Shown here: positions 19,286 to 29,400 of the stretch, piece after piece | Position numbering within the stretch: position 1 is the first letter of the stretch | Layout: each line of letters starts with the position of its first letter | Assembly (NCBI RefSeq): GCF_005871185.1 | Contig: NZ_SWKN01000013.1 | Span: 34,006-98,005, forward strand | Origin: Limnobacter alexandrii | Lineage (GTDB): Bacteria > Pseudomonadota > Gammaproteobacteria > Burkholderiales > Burkholderiaceae_B | Length of the DNA stretch: 64,000 nucleotides | Direction: 5' to 3' | The notes under the pieces: model-generated | Database searches by the model: none | Told to the model about the DNA's origin: nothing | Seen by the model: the letters and a program-made list of their open reading frames with translations, nothing else | Translations under genes and position numbers: made by a program

Positions 19286-19299
19286 AAGGCCGTTTTTTT
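19275..19299 (+). terminator. Terminator overlapping the ampD stop
   Basis: ACGGCCTT and AAGGCCGT pair around the TAA-containing loop, followed by seven T residues. The ampD stop codon lies inside the stem-loop. Confidence 0.88.
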
Positions 19300-19311
19300 G
19301 TTGCACTGCGC

Positions 19312-19374
19312 TTATCCAGAGCTTGTCCACAAGTTGTTCACAGTGGATAACTCTGTGCACAAGTTGGGGATAAG
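19312..19374. promoter_or_regulatory. Cluster of DnaA-box-like 9-mers upstream of nrdA
   Basis: Five sites resemble the DnaA box TTATCCACA: TTATCCAGA (19312), TTGTCCACA (19323), TTATCCACT on the minus strand (19342-19350), TTGTGCACA minus (19354-19362) and TTATCCCCA minus (19366-19374). In E. coli DnaA controls nrdAB from similar sites. The cluster is upstream of the promoter at 19382-19410. Confidence 0.6.
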
Positions 19375-19381
19375 AAAGTGT

Positions 19382-19410
19382 TTGCCAAATCGGGTTTCGA
19401 CCACTACAAT
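19382..19410 (+). promoter_or_regulatory. Sigma-70 promoter of nrdA
   Basis: TTGCCA (19382-19387), a 17-base spacer and TACAAT (19405-19410). The -10 hexamer lies inside NrdR box 1, so a bound repressor would block polymerase. Confidence 0.7.
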
Positions 19411-19447
19411 TAGTTTCAAGCCACATACAAAACACAAGATATAGTGG
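19401..19447 (+). promoter_or_regulatory. NrdR box pair of the nrdA promoter
   Basis: Box 2 (19432-19447, ACACAAGATATAGTGG) is a strong match to the NrdR consensus ACACWATATATWGNGT. Box 1 (19401-19416, CCACTACAATTAGTTT) is weaker but begins exactly 31 bases upstream, the three-helical-turn spacing typical of NrdR box pairs. A further degenerate CCACTACAA occurs at 19462. NrdR with dATP would repress nrdAB. Confidence 0.75.
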
Positions 19448-19511
19448 TTGCCGGTTTTGCCCCACTACAAAAACAAACCCTCAAGAAAAGCTCATTCCAG
19501 GAGAAAGATGC

Positions 19512-22436
19512 ATGCTAACCAGCCAGGAATCCACTGATTTGGCGACAAACTTTCCGACGACTGCCTCCAAGCCTGCAAATGCAGCGCCTGTGGTCGACAG
19601 CGCGTACTCGAACTACAAAATTATTCGCCGAAATGGTGCCGTGGTTGGTTTCGAGCCCAGCAAAATTGCTGTGGCCATGACAAAAGCCTTTTTGGCTGTG
19701 AATGGTGGCCAAGGTGCTGCCTCCGCCCGCATTCGCGAGTTGGTTGAACAGATGACCAGCGGCGTGGTGAACGCGCTGGTGCGCCGCCAACCTTCCGGTG
19801 GCATTTTCCACATTGAAGACATTCAGGACCAGGTTGAACTGGCTTTGATGCGTTCCGGCGAAGCCGAAGTGGCCCGCGCCTACGTGTTGTACCGCGAGCG
19901 CCGCGCACAGGAACGTGCAGCCAAGCAAGTTGAGCAAGCTGAACAACACGCACTGAACGTGATTGATGGCGACATCAAGCGCCCACTCGATGTGGAAGCG
20001 CTGAAAGCGCTGATTGAAAGTGCAGCGGTTGGCCTGAACGAAATTGATGTTGCACACCTTCAGAAAGAAACCCTGAAGAACCTGTACGACGGCGTGAAAA
20101 TCGACGAAGTGTTCAAGTCGGCCATTTTGGCTTCACGGGCCATGATCGAGAATGAGCCCAGTTACACACTGGTTACCTCGCGCTTGTTGCTGCACACTAT
20201 TCGCCGCGAAATTATTGGCCGCGAAATTGCGCAAGATGAAATGGCGCAGGTGTACCCCGAGTACTTCCCGCAATTCATCAAGAAGGGCATTGCCGCCGGC
20301 TTGCTGGACAACCGCTTGGCCCAGTTCGACATGAAGAAGTTGGGTGCTGCCCTGAAGTACGAACGCGATTTGCAGTTCGATTACCTGGGCCTGCAAACAT
20401 TGTACGACCGCTACTTCCTGCACGTGGAAGGCACCCGCATTGAAATGCCACAGGCGTTTTACATGCGTGTGGCCATGGGCCTGGCACTGAATGAAGTGGA
20501 CCGTGAAGCCCGTGCTATTGAGTTCTATGAAGTGTTGTCGACATTCGACTTCATGAGCTCTACGCCCACGCTGTTCAACAGCGGCACCATCCGTTCGCAG
20601 CTGTCTTCCTGCTACCTCACCACCATTGGTGACGACTTGGATGACATCTATGAAGGCATCAAGGAAAACGCATTGCTGTCGAAGTTTGCCGGTGGTTTGG
20701 GCAACGACTGGACCCCCGTGCGCGCCTTGGGCAGCCACATCAAGGGCACCAATGGCAAATCGCAAGGTGTGGTGCCATTCCTGAAAGTGGTGAACGACAC
20801 GGCAGTGGCCGTAAACCAGGGTGGCAAGCGCAAAGGCGCCGTGTGTGCCTACCTGGAAACCTGGCACCTGGACATTGAAGAATTTTTGGAGCTGCGCAAG
20901 AACACGGGCGATGACCGCCGCCGCACACACGACATGAACACCGCGAACTGGATTCCCGACTTGTTCATGAAGCGTGTGATGGAAGGTGGCAACTGGACCC
21001 TGTTCAGCCCATCCGACTGCCCCGATTTGCACGACCTGTACGGCAAGGCCTTCGAGAAAGCCTATGTGGGTTACGAAGAAAAAGCCGCACGTGGTGATTT
21101 GAAGTTGTTCAAAACCGTGGAAGCGGCCAAGCTGTGGAGAAAAATTCTCTCCATGCTGTTTGAAACCGGCCACCCATGGATTACGTTCAAAGACCCTTGC
21201 AACATTCGCAGCCCCCAGCAACACGTGGGTGTGGTGCACTCGTCGAACCTGTGTACAGAAATTACACTGAACACCAACGAGAACGAAATTGCGGTGTGTA
21301 ACTTGGGTTCTGTGAACCTGACGCGCCACTTGAAGCCCGCCGACAACGGCGAGCTGGTGCTGGACCACGAAAAGCTGCAGAAAACCGTGGGCGTGGCCAT
21401 GCGCATGCTGGACAACGTGATCGACATCAACTACTACGCTGTGGCCAAAGCGCGCAATTCCAACCTGCGTCACCGCCCCGTGGGCATGGGCATGATGGGT
21501 TTCCAGGATGCCTTGCACATGATGCGCAAGCCCTATGCGTCACGCGATGCAGTTGAGTTTGCCGATGAAAGCATGGAAGCCATTTGCTACTACGCTTACG
21601 AAGCATCTACAGAATTGGCTGCTGAGCGCGGTGCTTACAGCACCTTCAAGGGTTCGCTGTGGGACAAAGGCATCATGCCTTTGGATTCACTGAAGCTGCT
21701 GGAAGAAGAGCGCGGTGGTTATGTTGAGGTGGATACTTCCAGCCGCATGGATTGGGACGCACTGCGTGCACGCATCAAGAAGCACGGCATGCGTAACTCC
21801 AACTGCGTGGCGATTGCGCCCACTGCAACCATTTCAAACATTATTGGTGTGGCGGCTTCCATTGAGCCCACATTCCAGAACCTGTATGTAAAGTCGAACT
21901 TGAGCGGTGAATTCACCATCGTGAACGAACACCTGGTGCGCGATTTGAAGCGCCTGGGCATTTGGGACGAAGTGATGATTTCCGACCTGAAATACTTCGA
22001 CGGTTCAGTGATGAAGATCGACCGCATTCCGGAAGACCTGAAGCGCCTGTACGCCACTGCGTTTGAAATGGACCCACGCTGGTTGGTTGAAGCAGCAGCC
22101 CGTCGCCAGAAATGGATTGACCAAGGCCAAAGCTTGAACATTTACATGGCCGGCGTTAGCGGCAAGCGTTTGGACGATACGTACAAGCTGGCTTGGTTGC
22201 GCGGTTTGAAAACCACGTATTACCTGCGCACGATTGGTGCCACGCACGCAGAGAAGTCAACTTTGTCCGGTGGTGAGTTGAATTCCGTGAATGCAGAAGG
22301 CGGTGCCTCGGCAGCGTTTACTTCGGCCCCGGCCACTGGCTTGGTGCCTAACCTGCCAGAGCAGGAGGTTGAAGGCAAAGTGTGCACCATGCGCCCAGGC
22401 GATGCAGGTTTTGACGAGTGCGAGGCGTGCCAATAA
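19512..22436 (+). CDS. nrdA: Ribonucleoside-diphosphate reductase class Ia, alpha subunit
   Basis: The catalytic subunit that reduces ribonucleotides to deoxyribonucleotides. At 974 residues it is long for the family, mainly from a ~30-residue N-terminal extension. An ATP-cone (about 34-125, starting Y-K-I-I-R-R-N-G) provides dATP/ATP activity control. Expected active-site segments occur: S-S-C-Y-L-T-T for the first redox cysteine, N-L-C-T-E-I-T-L-N for the radical cysteine, and P-T-A-T-I-S-N-I. The C terminus C-E-A-C-Q carries the redox pair that shuttles electrons from thioredoxin or glutaredoxin. AGGAGAAAG precedes the ATG. Confidence 0.97.
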   Translation: MLTSQESTDLATNFPTTASKPANAAPVVDSAYSNYKIIRRNGAVVGFEPSKIAVAMTKAFLAVNGGQGAASARIRELVEQMTSGVVNALVRRQPSGGIFHIEDIQDQVELALMRSGEAEVARAYVLYRERRAQERAAKQVEQAEQHALNVIDGDIKRPLDVEALKALIESAAVGLNEIDVAHLQKETLKNLYDGVKIDEVFKSAILASRAMIENEPSYTLVTSRLLLHTIRREIIGREIAQDEMAQVYPEYFPQFIKKGIAAGLLDNRLAQFDMKKLGAALKYERDLQFDYLGLQTLYDRYFLHVEGTRIEMPQAFYMRVAMGLALNEVDREARAIEFYEVLSTFDFMSSTPTLFNSGTIRSQLSSCYLTTIGDDLDDIYEGIKENALLSKFAGGLGNDWTPVRALGSHIKGTNGKSQGVVPFLKVVNDTAVAVNQGGKRKGAVCAYLETWHLDIEEFLELRKNTGDDRRRTHDMNTANWIPDLFMKRVMEGGNWTLFSPSDCPDLHDLYGKAFEKAYVGYEEKAARGDLKLFKTVEAAKLWRKILSMLFETGHPWITFKDPCNIRSPQQHVGVVHSSNLCTEITLNTNENEIAVCNLGSVNLTRHLKPADNGELVLDHEKLQKTVGVAMRMLDNVIDINYYAVAKARNSNLRHRPVGMGMMGFQDALHMMRKPYASRDAVEFADESMEAICYYAYEASTELAAERGAYSTFKGSLWDKGIMPLDSLKLLEEERGGYVEVDTSSRMDWDALRARIKKHGMRNSNCVAIAPTATISNIIGVAASIEPTFQNLYVKSNLSGEFTIVNEHLVRDLKRLGIWDEVMISDLKYFDGSVMKIDRIPEDLKRLYATAFEMDPRWLVEAAARRQKWIDQGQSLNIYMAGVSGKRLDDTYKLAWLRGLKTTYYLRTIGATHAEKSTLSGGELNSVNAEGGASAAFTSAPATGLVPNLPEQEVEGKVCTMRPGDAGFDECEACQ

Positions 22437-22507
22437 GGCACTGATGACTAATCAGCAGTTGGGCAGGTTACCAAGACTTGCCCAACACCATAAAAATGAA
22501 CATAATG

Positions 22508-22529
22508 ACACTGTGAGTTTATACAGTGT
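22508..22529. promoter_or_regulatory. Inverted repeat between nrdA and nrdB
   Basis: ACACTGT (22508-22514) and ACAGTGT (22523-22529) are perfectly complementary around 8 bases, 21 bases before the nrdB start. It could be a protein site (the ends resemble NrdR half-sites) or a leader hairpin that tunes nrdB translation. Confidence 0.4.
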
Positions 22530-22550
22530 ATTGTTAAGGAGTTAGAAAAT

Positions 22551-23756
22551 ATGCTGTCTTGGGACGATGAATTTGATGCAGCTATGGGCAAATCAGCAAC
22601 TGCTGCCAAGCCCGCCATGCCCACTGCGCCAGCCATGGGTTCTGTGGCCTCTGGCTTTGCCGCGCCAGCCAGCCAAGGCTTGTACCAGCAAGCTGCGCGC
22701 CCAGTGGTGCAGCAACCCGCAGCTGAAGGTGGCAAAGCCGGCCGCGTGAATGCAGCCGACAAGCGCGTGATCAACGGCACAACCGACGTGAACCAGCTTG
22801 TGCCGTTCAAGTACAAGTGGGCTTGGGAAAAGTACCTCAGCCAGTGCGCCAACCATTGGATGCCGCAAGAAATCAACATGGATCGCGACATCGCGCTTTG
22901 GAAAGACCCCAACGGTTTGACAGAAGACGAGCGCCTTATTGTGAAGCGCAACCTGGGCTTTTTTGTAACAGCCGATTCACTGGCTGCCAACAACATTGTG
23001 CTGGGTACCTACCGTCACATTACAGCGCCCGAGTGCCGCCAGTTCTTGCTGCGCCAGGCGTTTGATGAAGCCATTCACACCCATGCTTATCAGTACATCG
23101 TGGAAAGCCTGGGTATTCCTGAAGCGGAAACCTTCAACGCTTACAACGAGATTTCCTGCATCAAGGCCAAAGACGATTTCTTGTTGCCTTTCATTGATGT
23201 GTTGACCGATCCTTCATTTAAAACCGGCACGCTGGAAGCAGACCAAACATTGCTGAAAAGCCTGATCGCTTTTGCCTGCATTATGGAAGGCATGTTCTTC
23301 TACGTGGGCTTTGTGCAAATTCTGGCGCTGGGTCGCCAGAACAAGATGATTGGTGCTGCTGAGCAGTTCCAGTACATTTTGCGCGACGAATCGGCACATT
23401 GCACATTCGGTATCGACTTGATCAACACCGTGAAGCTGGAAAACCCACACCTGTGGACCCCTGAATTCAAGGAAGAAATCAAGGCCATGTTCCGCAAGGC
23501 TGTTGAACTTGAACACGCGTATGCCGTAGACACCATGCCCCGTGGCGTGTTGGGTTTGAATTCAGCCCAGTTTATGGAATACATGAAGTTTATTTGCAAC
23601 CGCCGTTCCAACCAGATTGGCTTGGGCACCTTGTACGAAGGCGCGACCAACCCATTCCCATGGATGAGCGAAATGATGGACTTGAAGAAAGAAACCAACT
23701 TCTTCGAGCGCCGTGTGACTGAGTACCAAACCGGTGGTGCGTTGAGCTGGGATTAA
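22551..23756 (+). CDS. nrdB: Ribonucleoside-diphosphate reductase class Ia, beta subunit
   Basis: The ferritin-like subunit that holds the diiron-tyrosyl radical cofactor and passes the radical to NrdA. The 401 residues include an unusual Ala/Pro/Gln-rich N-terminal extension of about 70 residues before the conserved core (V-P-F-K-Y-K-W-A-W). Metal-ligand helices are recognisable: E-A-I-H-T-H-A-Y and the later R-D-E-S-A-H-C. The C terminus A-L-S-W-D would dock on NrdA. AAGGAG precedes the ATG. A terminator follows at 23789. Confidence 0.97.
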   Translation: MLSWDDEFDAAMGKSATAAKPAMPTAPAMGSVASGFAAPASQGLYQQAARPVVQQPAAEGGKAGRVNAADKRVINGTTDVNQLVPFKYKWAWEKYLSQCANHWMPQEINMDRDIALWKDPNGLTEDERLIVKRNLGFFVTADSLAANNIVLGTYRHITAPECRQFLLRQAFDEAIHTHAYQYIVESLGIPEAETFNAYNEISCIKAKDDFLLPFIDVLTDPSFKTGTLEADQTLLKSLIAFACIMEGMFFYVGFVQILALGRQNKMIGAAEQFQYILRDESAHCTFGIDLINTVKLENPHLWTPEFKEEIKAMFRKAVELEHAYAVDTMPRGVLGLNSAQFMEYMKFICNRRSNQIGLGTLYEGATNPFPWMSEMMDLKKETNFFERRVTEYQTGGALSWD

Positions 23757-23788
23757 TTTTCTCGGTTATACATGCAGTGATGTCAAAG

Positions 23789-23813
23789 AAAGCAGCCTTC
23801 GGGCTGCTTTTTT
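23789..23813 (+). terminator. Terminator after nrdB
   Basis: AAAGCAGCC and GGCTGCTTT form a 9-bp stem with a stable TTCG loop and a T-run. Confidence 0.92.
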
Positions 23814-23925
23814 ATTGAGCAGTTCAAGTATCACCCTGAGTGGGTGACGGAAATGTAAATTTCTACCCTCTATCGTTGGCTGACTACACTTCCTGATTCT
23901 TTAAATTTTAGGAGTTGGGGGCACC

Positions 23926-24408
23926 ATGCCAGCAGATCTGTTTTTGAAATTGGGCAATGTGAAAGGTGAGTCGGTTGACTTGAAGCATGCGGGCGAAATG
24001 GAGTTGCTGAGTGCTCGCTGGGGCATGCAAGTGGCGGTGGGGGCGAATGGTGGTGTGATGGCTCCCGCGGGGCGTGCGGAGGTGAAATCGCTGCGCGTGG
24101 AAAAGCGGGTAGACAGGGCTTCTCCAACACTGCATGCGCAAACCTGTGTGGGTCAGTTGTACGACACCATGGTGTTGACCAAAAGGAAGTCTGGCCTTGT
24201 GCCTTTGGAATACTTGCGCATTACTTTCAAAGACGTGATTGTGAGCGACATTGATATTTCGCTGGGTGCTGGTGATGACGGTGACCTTGAAGTAGTCACC
24301 TTTGCCTTCACGGAATACACGGAAGAATACAAACCGCAGAACGGCGATGGCACGGGTGGCGCTGCCGTCACCGCTGGGTTCAATTGCATTAAGTGCGTGA
24401 AGATTTAA
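23926..24408 (+). CDS. hcp: Type VI secretion tube protein Hcp
   Basis: Hcp forms the hexameric rings of the T6SS inner tube and carries small effectors in its lumen. The 160-residue protein begins A-D-L-F-L-K-L-G-N-V-K-G-E-S and includes K-R-K-S-G-L-V and Y-L-R-I-T-F-K-D-V-I-V, typical of the Hcp1 family. It has a G-D-G-x-G-G loop and C-terminal strand. An AGGAG site precedes the ATG at 23926. It stands alone, without tss genes; the 3' end overlaps the convergent membrane-protein gene by 20 bp. Next to the candidate effector pair at 24389-26303. Confidence 0.93.
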   Translation: MPADLFLKLGNVKGESVDLKHAGEMELLSARWGMQVAVGANGGVMAPAGRAEVKSLRVEKRVDRASPTLHAQTCVGQLYDTMVLTKRKSGLVPLEYLRITFKDVIVSDIDISLGAGDDGDLEVVTFAFTEYTEEYKPQNGDGTGGAAVTAGFNCIKCVKI

Positions 24409-25258
24409 TTTGCTTCTGGAGGCGTTCATACGCCTCCACGTGTTGATTGAACAAGCGCAGGTTCAGTTTGCGGATTGGTGCGGGGAGGTGGTACTTCACG
24501 TAGTCGTGGCGCCATTTAAGGCGCTCATCGAAGTCATACACCCGGAGTGGTCCTTTGGCTTGGTGTTTTTCAATTTTAATCAGACAGAGAGCCTCTGCCA
24601 ATGAAGCACCCAATAGTGAATAGATAATAATCGTGATTGCCATAGAGCACGTTCTGACAATAAGAGCCTTCTGTGTGTCGCTGTTTACCTCGCCAACATC
24701 CATGAGTGCAAGCAATAATAGTGCGCCACCGAGGGCTGAGAAAGCGATAAACAAAGGGGTGAGTCGTTTCATGCCAGGCGGCGACAGATAAGTGTGTTCA
24801 TCCAGATCCAAATCCAGTGTAAGCCAAGATGCTTCAGAGCTGCTGCTACTTCCAACCTTCGGAGTGTGTTGGCTGGCGCTACGGGATGCCCAAAAAAAAC
24901 TGATCAGCAACACCATCACCGCAAAGGTTGAATTGAAAAATGTCGGGATGTTTTGTATCGCAGTCAATGAATCCGCTGTAGCAAACAACAGATCGGGTTG
25001 CATGGTAAATGGTGTGTAAGTGGCAATTCCAATTAGCGATTCGACGATGTATACCCTCGGGGATAGGCTTGATCTAAATAGAAAGTGATAAGCCCAACCT
25101 GAGTAAAAAATCAGCACTATCGGAAAGCCAGCAGCAAGAACTCCCCAGGAGTAGCCGAGCACATGGCGTATTGGGAATGCCAAGGCAAGCCAAAGAAGTG
25201 AGCTAAATAGCAAGATGGATATAAAAAACTGATTGCGAGTTACTCGACCGGTAAACAC
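24389..25258 (-). CDS. Polytopic membrane protein, candidate immunity protein
   Basis: A 289-residue protein with about six hydrophobic segments (roughly 11-29, 34-55, 70-85, 110-125, 166-187, 199-225) and a basic, cytoplasmic-looking C-terminal tail. The first residues (F-T-G-R-V-T-R-N-Q-F-F) resemble the start of DUF805-type proteins, but the match is weak. The GTG start is one base after the stop of the upstream gene, so the two are cotranslated. A membrane partner beside a protein with a hydrophobic glycine-rich end suits immunity against a membrane-active effector. No family is recognised with confidence. Confidence 0.55.
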   Translation of the reverse strand: MFTGRVTRNQFFISILLFSSLLWLALAFPIRHVLGYSWGVLAAGFPIVLIFYSGWAYHFLFRSSLSPRVYIVESLIGIATYTPFTMQPDLLFATADSLTAIQNIPTFFNSTFAVMVLLISFFWASRSASQHTPKVGSSSSSEASWLTLDLDLDEHTYLSPPGMKRLTPLFIAFSALGGALLLLALMDVGEVNSDTQKALIVRTCSMAITIIIYSLLGASLAEALCLIKIEKHQAKGPLRVYDFDERLKWRHDYVKYHLPAPIRKLNLRLFNQHVEAYERLQKQIKSSRT

Positions 25259-25259
25259 G

Positions 25260-26303
25260 TTACTTAACCCCTAATGCGTCTTTTGCCGCTTTGTTTACCT
25301 GTTTGTCAGTCCCAGAAAGGTTATAGGCAACACCGGCAACCACAGAACCAAATAACCCCAACAGTACAAGCGGGGCCCCTGCCACAGCCGCTGGCGCTAT
25401 AAATACAGCCAACGCCATGGCTGTTGCTCCACCCGCCATGGAAATCAGGTTTCCTGTTTGGTTTGTGGCCGAATCAACTCCAAACTGCCTGAAGTTGAAT
25501 CGCTGGTCCAACCGGGCATTGTGGTTGTAGTTGTTAATGACATCGCTGACTAACGTTGGGCCGAAGCTTAGAACACCGCCCACTTTGATTGAGCTTAGCC
25601 AGGGCGCCCCTGTAAGCCTGCGCAACTCCCACATTTCATCAGCAGCCTGTCTGCTCAAGCTAAGTACTTTGTCATGTTTGAATGCGGCAGGCCCCAGGGA
25701 CTTGGTGCTCATGTTTTTGCTGATTTGCTGAAACTGGTTTTTCTCCAGCAATGTAATTTGTTTTGCGTTGGTTTGACGAACGCGAATAAGCACATCGGCG
25801 TGTTTGCCAAACTGGTTTGGGCTTTTAAGGCCCACGGCTTTCAATTCCACACCATTGCCCAGTTTCACGGTGCGCGATTTCCCACTCGCAAGCACAGATC
25901 TCAACTCGGTTTTCATTTTTGTGGTGAAGCGAGCTTTGGCAGCAGCTTCAATCAAATTGGCCAGGTTACCGGGCAAGTTGGTCGCCCCGAACAACTGACC
26001 AAGCAGGGCAGCGTTGAATGTACCTTTTTCAAATGCGGTGACCAAGGCGCTGGTTTGCTGTGTATTCAGCTGGGCGGTCATCAACATGATGCCTGCCACA
26101 GGGTCTTGCTGCATGACCTCGGGCACCATGGCCAGGCTTACTTGAGCATCGGGCTCGAAGTGACCCAGAAAGTCCATTTCCTGATGCAGGTAAAGCGGCG
26201 CTGAACCGTCGTGGCTATTCAGCGCTCGGGTGTAAGCAAGTTGCAGCGATTGGGCTTTGCGCTTCAGGTGGTCTTCGTGAAATGTGCGGGCTTGGGTGTT
26301 CAT
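25260..26303 (-). CDS. Candidate T6SS effector with glycine/alanine-rich hydrophobic C terminus
   Basis: A 347-residue protein without signal peptide. Residues 1-285 are polar and mixed; residues 286-330 form a Gly/Ala-rich hydrophobic hairpin (G-G-A-T-A-M-A-L-A-V-F and L-G-L-F-G-S-V-V-A-G), followed by a basic tail. This layout resembles pore-forming bacteriocins and membrane-targeting T6SS effectors. No enzymatic motif is seen. It is the first gene of a two-gene unit facing hcp across 24389-24408. Function is inferred from layout and neighbourhood only. Confidence 0.55.
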   Translation of the reverse strand: MNTQARTFHEDHLKRKAQSLQLAYTRALNSHDGSAPLYLHQEMDFLGHFEPDAQVSLAMVPEVMQQDPVAGIMLMTAQLNTQQTSALVTAFEKGTFNAALLGQLFGATNLPGNLANLIEAAAKARFTTKMKTELRSVLASGKSRTVKLGNGVELKAVGLKSPNQFGKHADVLIRVRQTNAKQITLLEKNQFQQISKNMSTKSLGPAAFKHDKVLSLSRQAADEMWELRRLTGAPWLSSIKVGGVLSFGPTLVSDVINNYNHNARLDQRFNFRQFGVDSATNQTGNLISMAGGATAMALAVFIAPAAVAGAPLVLLGLFGSVVAGVAYNLSGTDKQVNKAAKDALGVK

Positions 26304-26465
26304 GAAGTTACGTGCGGGGTAAACAAGACAAGCCGCAGTATGGGGGAAAGGCCCTAAGGGGGAGAAATCAAGACGTCTTTCTGTTCGACGAGGGGGATAA
26401 GCCGCGTCAGGCTGAATTCAGCGAAACGAAAGGCCTGGACTCGTATCCCTGTTTTTGAGTCTGGT

Positions 26466-29400
26466 GTGCAAACCGTCAACCTGGTAAAACGGTACAAAGA
26501 ACTGAATGAGGATTTTCGCTTGAAAAACGGACCTTACGATTTGCTGATTACAAATGCAATACAGACTGAGCTGCAAGGTCGCCGCGCTTTTCAAGCGTCA
26601 CTCAACAAAGATCCGGAAGCCCTTTCGTATTACCTGATTGATTTGTTATCGCGAAAACTTCGGGATTCGTTTGAATCGTTGGCAGGCGAAGGCGCAGAAA
26701 AAACAACTACTCAAGTTGAATTGATCAACGACCTACTGCGCTTTCTTCAAAACAGGGATCAAGTACCGCAGCAGGTTGAGGTGTTGCGCTGGTTGGGCGA
26801 CTCAACTGTGGAACCCATTTTGCCCCAAACTGGTTTATTGCATCCGTGGTTGTTCACAGCGGGCAGGGGAATGCCTTCGCTGCTCAATGAACTGCGTGCT
26901 GAGATGGGCAGTTGCGACCGGTTGGACATTCTGGTCAGCTTCATCACCATGTCCGGTCTTCGAAAAATTCGCGACATTCTGGAAATGATTACTGCTCGTG
27001 ACGCACAAGGCCAGCAGCGCAGCACCATTCGAATTTTAACCACTACCTACATGGCCGCCACCGAGAAAAAAGCGCTCGATGAATTGGCTGTGTTGCCCGG
27101 TTGTGAAGTTAAAATTTCCCTTGATGGGCGCCGCACACGCCTGCATGCAAAGGTGTGGATGTTTCACCGCCATACAGGTTTTGGAACGGCCTATGTAGGC
27201 AGTGCCAACCTGTCTGCTGCTGCAATGACAGGCGGGCTGGAGTGGACAGTGAAGTTTTCGCAAAGAGAGCAGGCCGCTTTGTACGAGCGGGCATGCGCCA
27301 ACTTTGAAACCCTGTGGGAAGACAGCGAATTTCAAACCTACGACCCCACACAAGATGTGCATCAACAGGCCTTGCTGGCTGCGCTGAAGCAAGAAAGCGG
27401 GCGGGATTTTGCGCCACTGCCTTCACTGGGTTTTCTGGAAGTAAGCGCAAAACCTTTTCAACTTGAAATTCTGGATCAGCTGGCATTTGAGCGTCAACAT
27501 GGCCGAAACAAAAATTTATTGGTGGCTGCAACTGGCACTGGAAAAACTGTCATGGCTGCGCTGGACTACCGGCGCTTTGCACGAGAACAGAAAGGCCTGC
27601 CGCGTTTGTTGTTTGTGGCGCACCGAATTCAAATTTTGCGGCAAGCGCAGCGCACATTTCAGCAAGTGTTGGGCAATTCACAGTTTGGTGAATTGCTGGG
27701 TGATGGACATGAGCCACAAAGCCATGAACATTTGTTCGCAGTGATTAACAGTGTGAATTCACGCAAGCTGGTTGAGAAACTGGGAGCTAACCATTGGGCC
27801 ATGGTGGTGGTGGATGAATGCCACCACATTGCAGCGCAATCGTTTTCCAGTTTTGTGAATTCAGTTCAGCCTATGGTGCTGCTTGGCTTAACCGCCACAC
27901 CCGAACGTGCCGATGGGCAGGCTATTACCACGTATTTCGACGCCCGGCCCGATGGCTCACCAGCCGCAGAACTGAGGCTGTGGCATGCGCTGGAACTTCA
28001 ACTACTGTGCCCGTTTGAATACTACGGCTGCGATGATGAAACCGATTTCAGCAGCGTGAACTGGAATTCTGTGGACGAGGCCACACAAATTGCGGCACTG
28101 GTTGATGGCAACACCATGCGCGCCCGCGCCATGCTACGGGAATGGGGCAGGTTGACCGACAACCCGGCTGTCTGCAAAGCGTTGGTTTTTTGTGTGTCAA
28201 TTGCCCATGCCAATTTCATTGCCGGGTTTTTAAATGACCATGGGGTAAAGGCGCTGGCTGTGCATTCACAAATGGACAAAAGCGTAGCGCATGCCGCACC
28301 TGGCAAGTTACAAAACGGCGAACTTGCCGCGATCGTTGCAGTTGACCTGTACAACGAAGGTGTTGACTTACCCTTTGTGGACACGCTGATTTTATTAAGG
28401 CCTACTCAAAGTCCTGTGGTATTTCAACAGCAAATTGGCCGCGGCTTGCGTTTGTTTGAAGGCAAGCAAAGCTGCCTGGTGCTCGATTTCGTGGGGCAAC
28501 ATGCACGTGACTTTCGTTTCGACCGCTTGCTAAGCGGCATTACTGGTTTGGGTAGAAAGCAGTTGAAAGAGGGCTTTGAGCAGGGTTTTCCTACCCTGCC
28601 AAGTGGTTGCCATTTGTTTCTTCAGAAGAAAACCAAAGCCCAAGTGCTTGCACAACTGCAAACGCTGATAGGTCAGCGCTGGAATATTCTGATTCGTGAA
28701 GTAACTGCATTTAAAAACCTGAACAGGGATAGGTTTTCGTTGCCGAGTTTCTTGAATGAATATGACTTGGCTTTGAGCGATGTATTCCGTGGTGGAAGCA
28801 ATTCAGGCTGGCTGAGTTTACTGGATGCCGCTGGCTTGTTGAATTCGCCATTAACGGCTGCAGAAGAACGCGTAAGCACTAAGTTGTCGCAGCTTATTCA
28901 CTTCGACGACCCGGTACGAATTGATGCCTTGCGCGCCCTTTGTGTTAAAGACCAAGCAGAGTTGAAGGCGTGGGCCCGATACTTGTATTTCATGATGGAA
29001 AAGCGCACTCCAGACCAAGCGACACCCATGCAGTGGGCTGAAGGATGGTTGAACAGTGAAAGGGCTGTTGATGAACTGCATGCTGTGCAACAGGTTTTGG
29101 AATCGCATTGCCGCTTGTTGAAACGCCCTGTGCCAGGGCTAGAGCACACAACACTTTGCTTGCATGCCAGTTACACATCGACAGAAGTTGCGTTGGCGGT
29201 GGGTTGGTATACGCCCGAACGGCAAGCCCCTGTAACTGCGGGTGTGTTGAGTTTGAAAGAACAAAAGCTGGAAGTGTTTTTTGTCACGCTAGACAAAACG
29301 GAAGGCTTTCATGAAAGCATTGCTTACACTGACTGCGCCATTAGCCAAACCCTGTTCAAGTGGCAAACGCAAAACAGCGCCGGGCCACACACCACCGTGG

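Noticed and set aside
20133..21518. A 461-codon open frame on the minus strand, antisense to nrdA
   Set aside because: The translation is rich in V/Q/H and matches no family; it mirrors the codon usage of nrdA.
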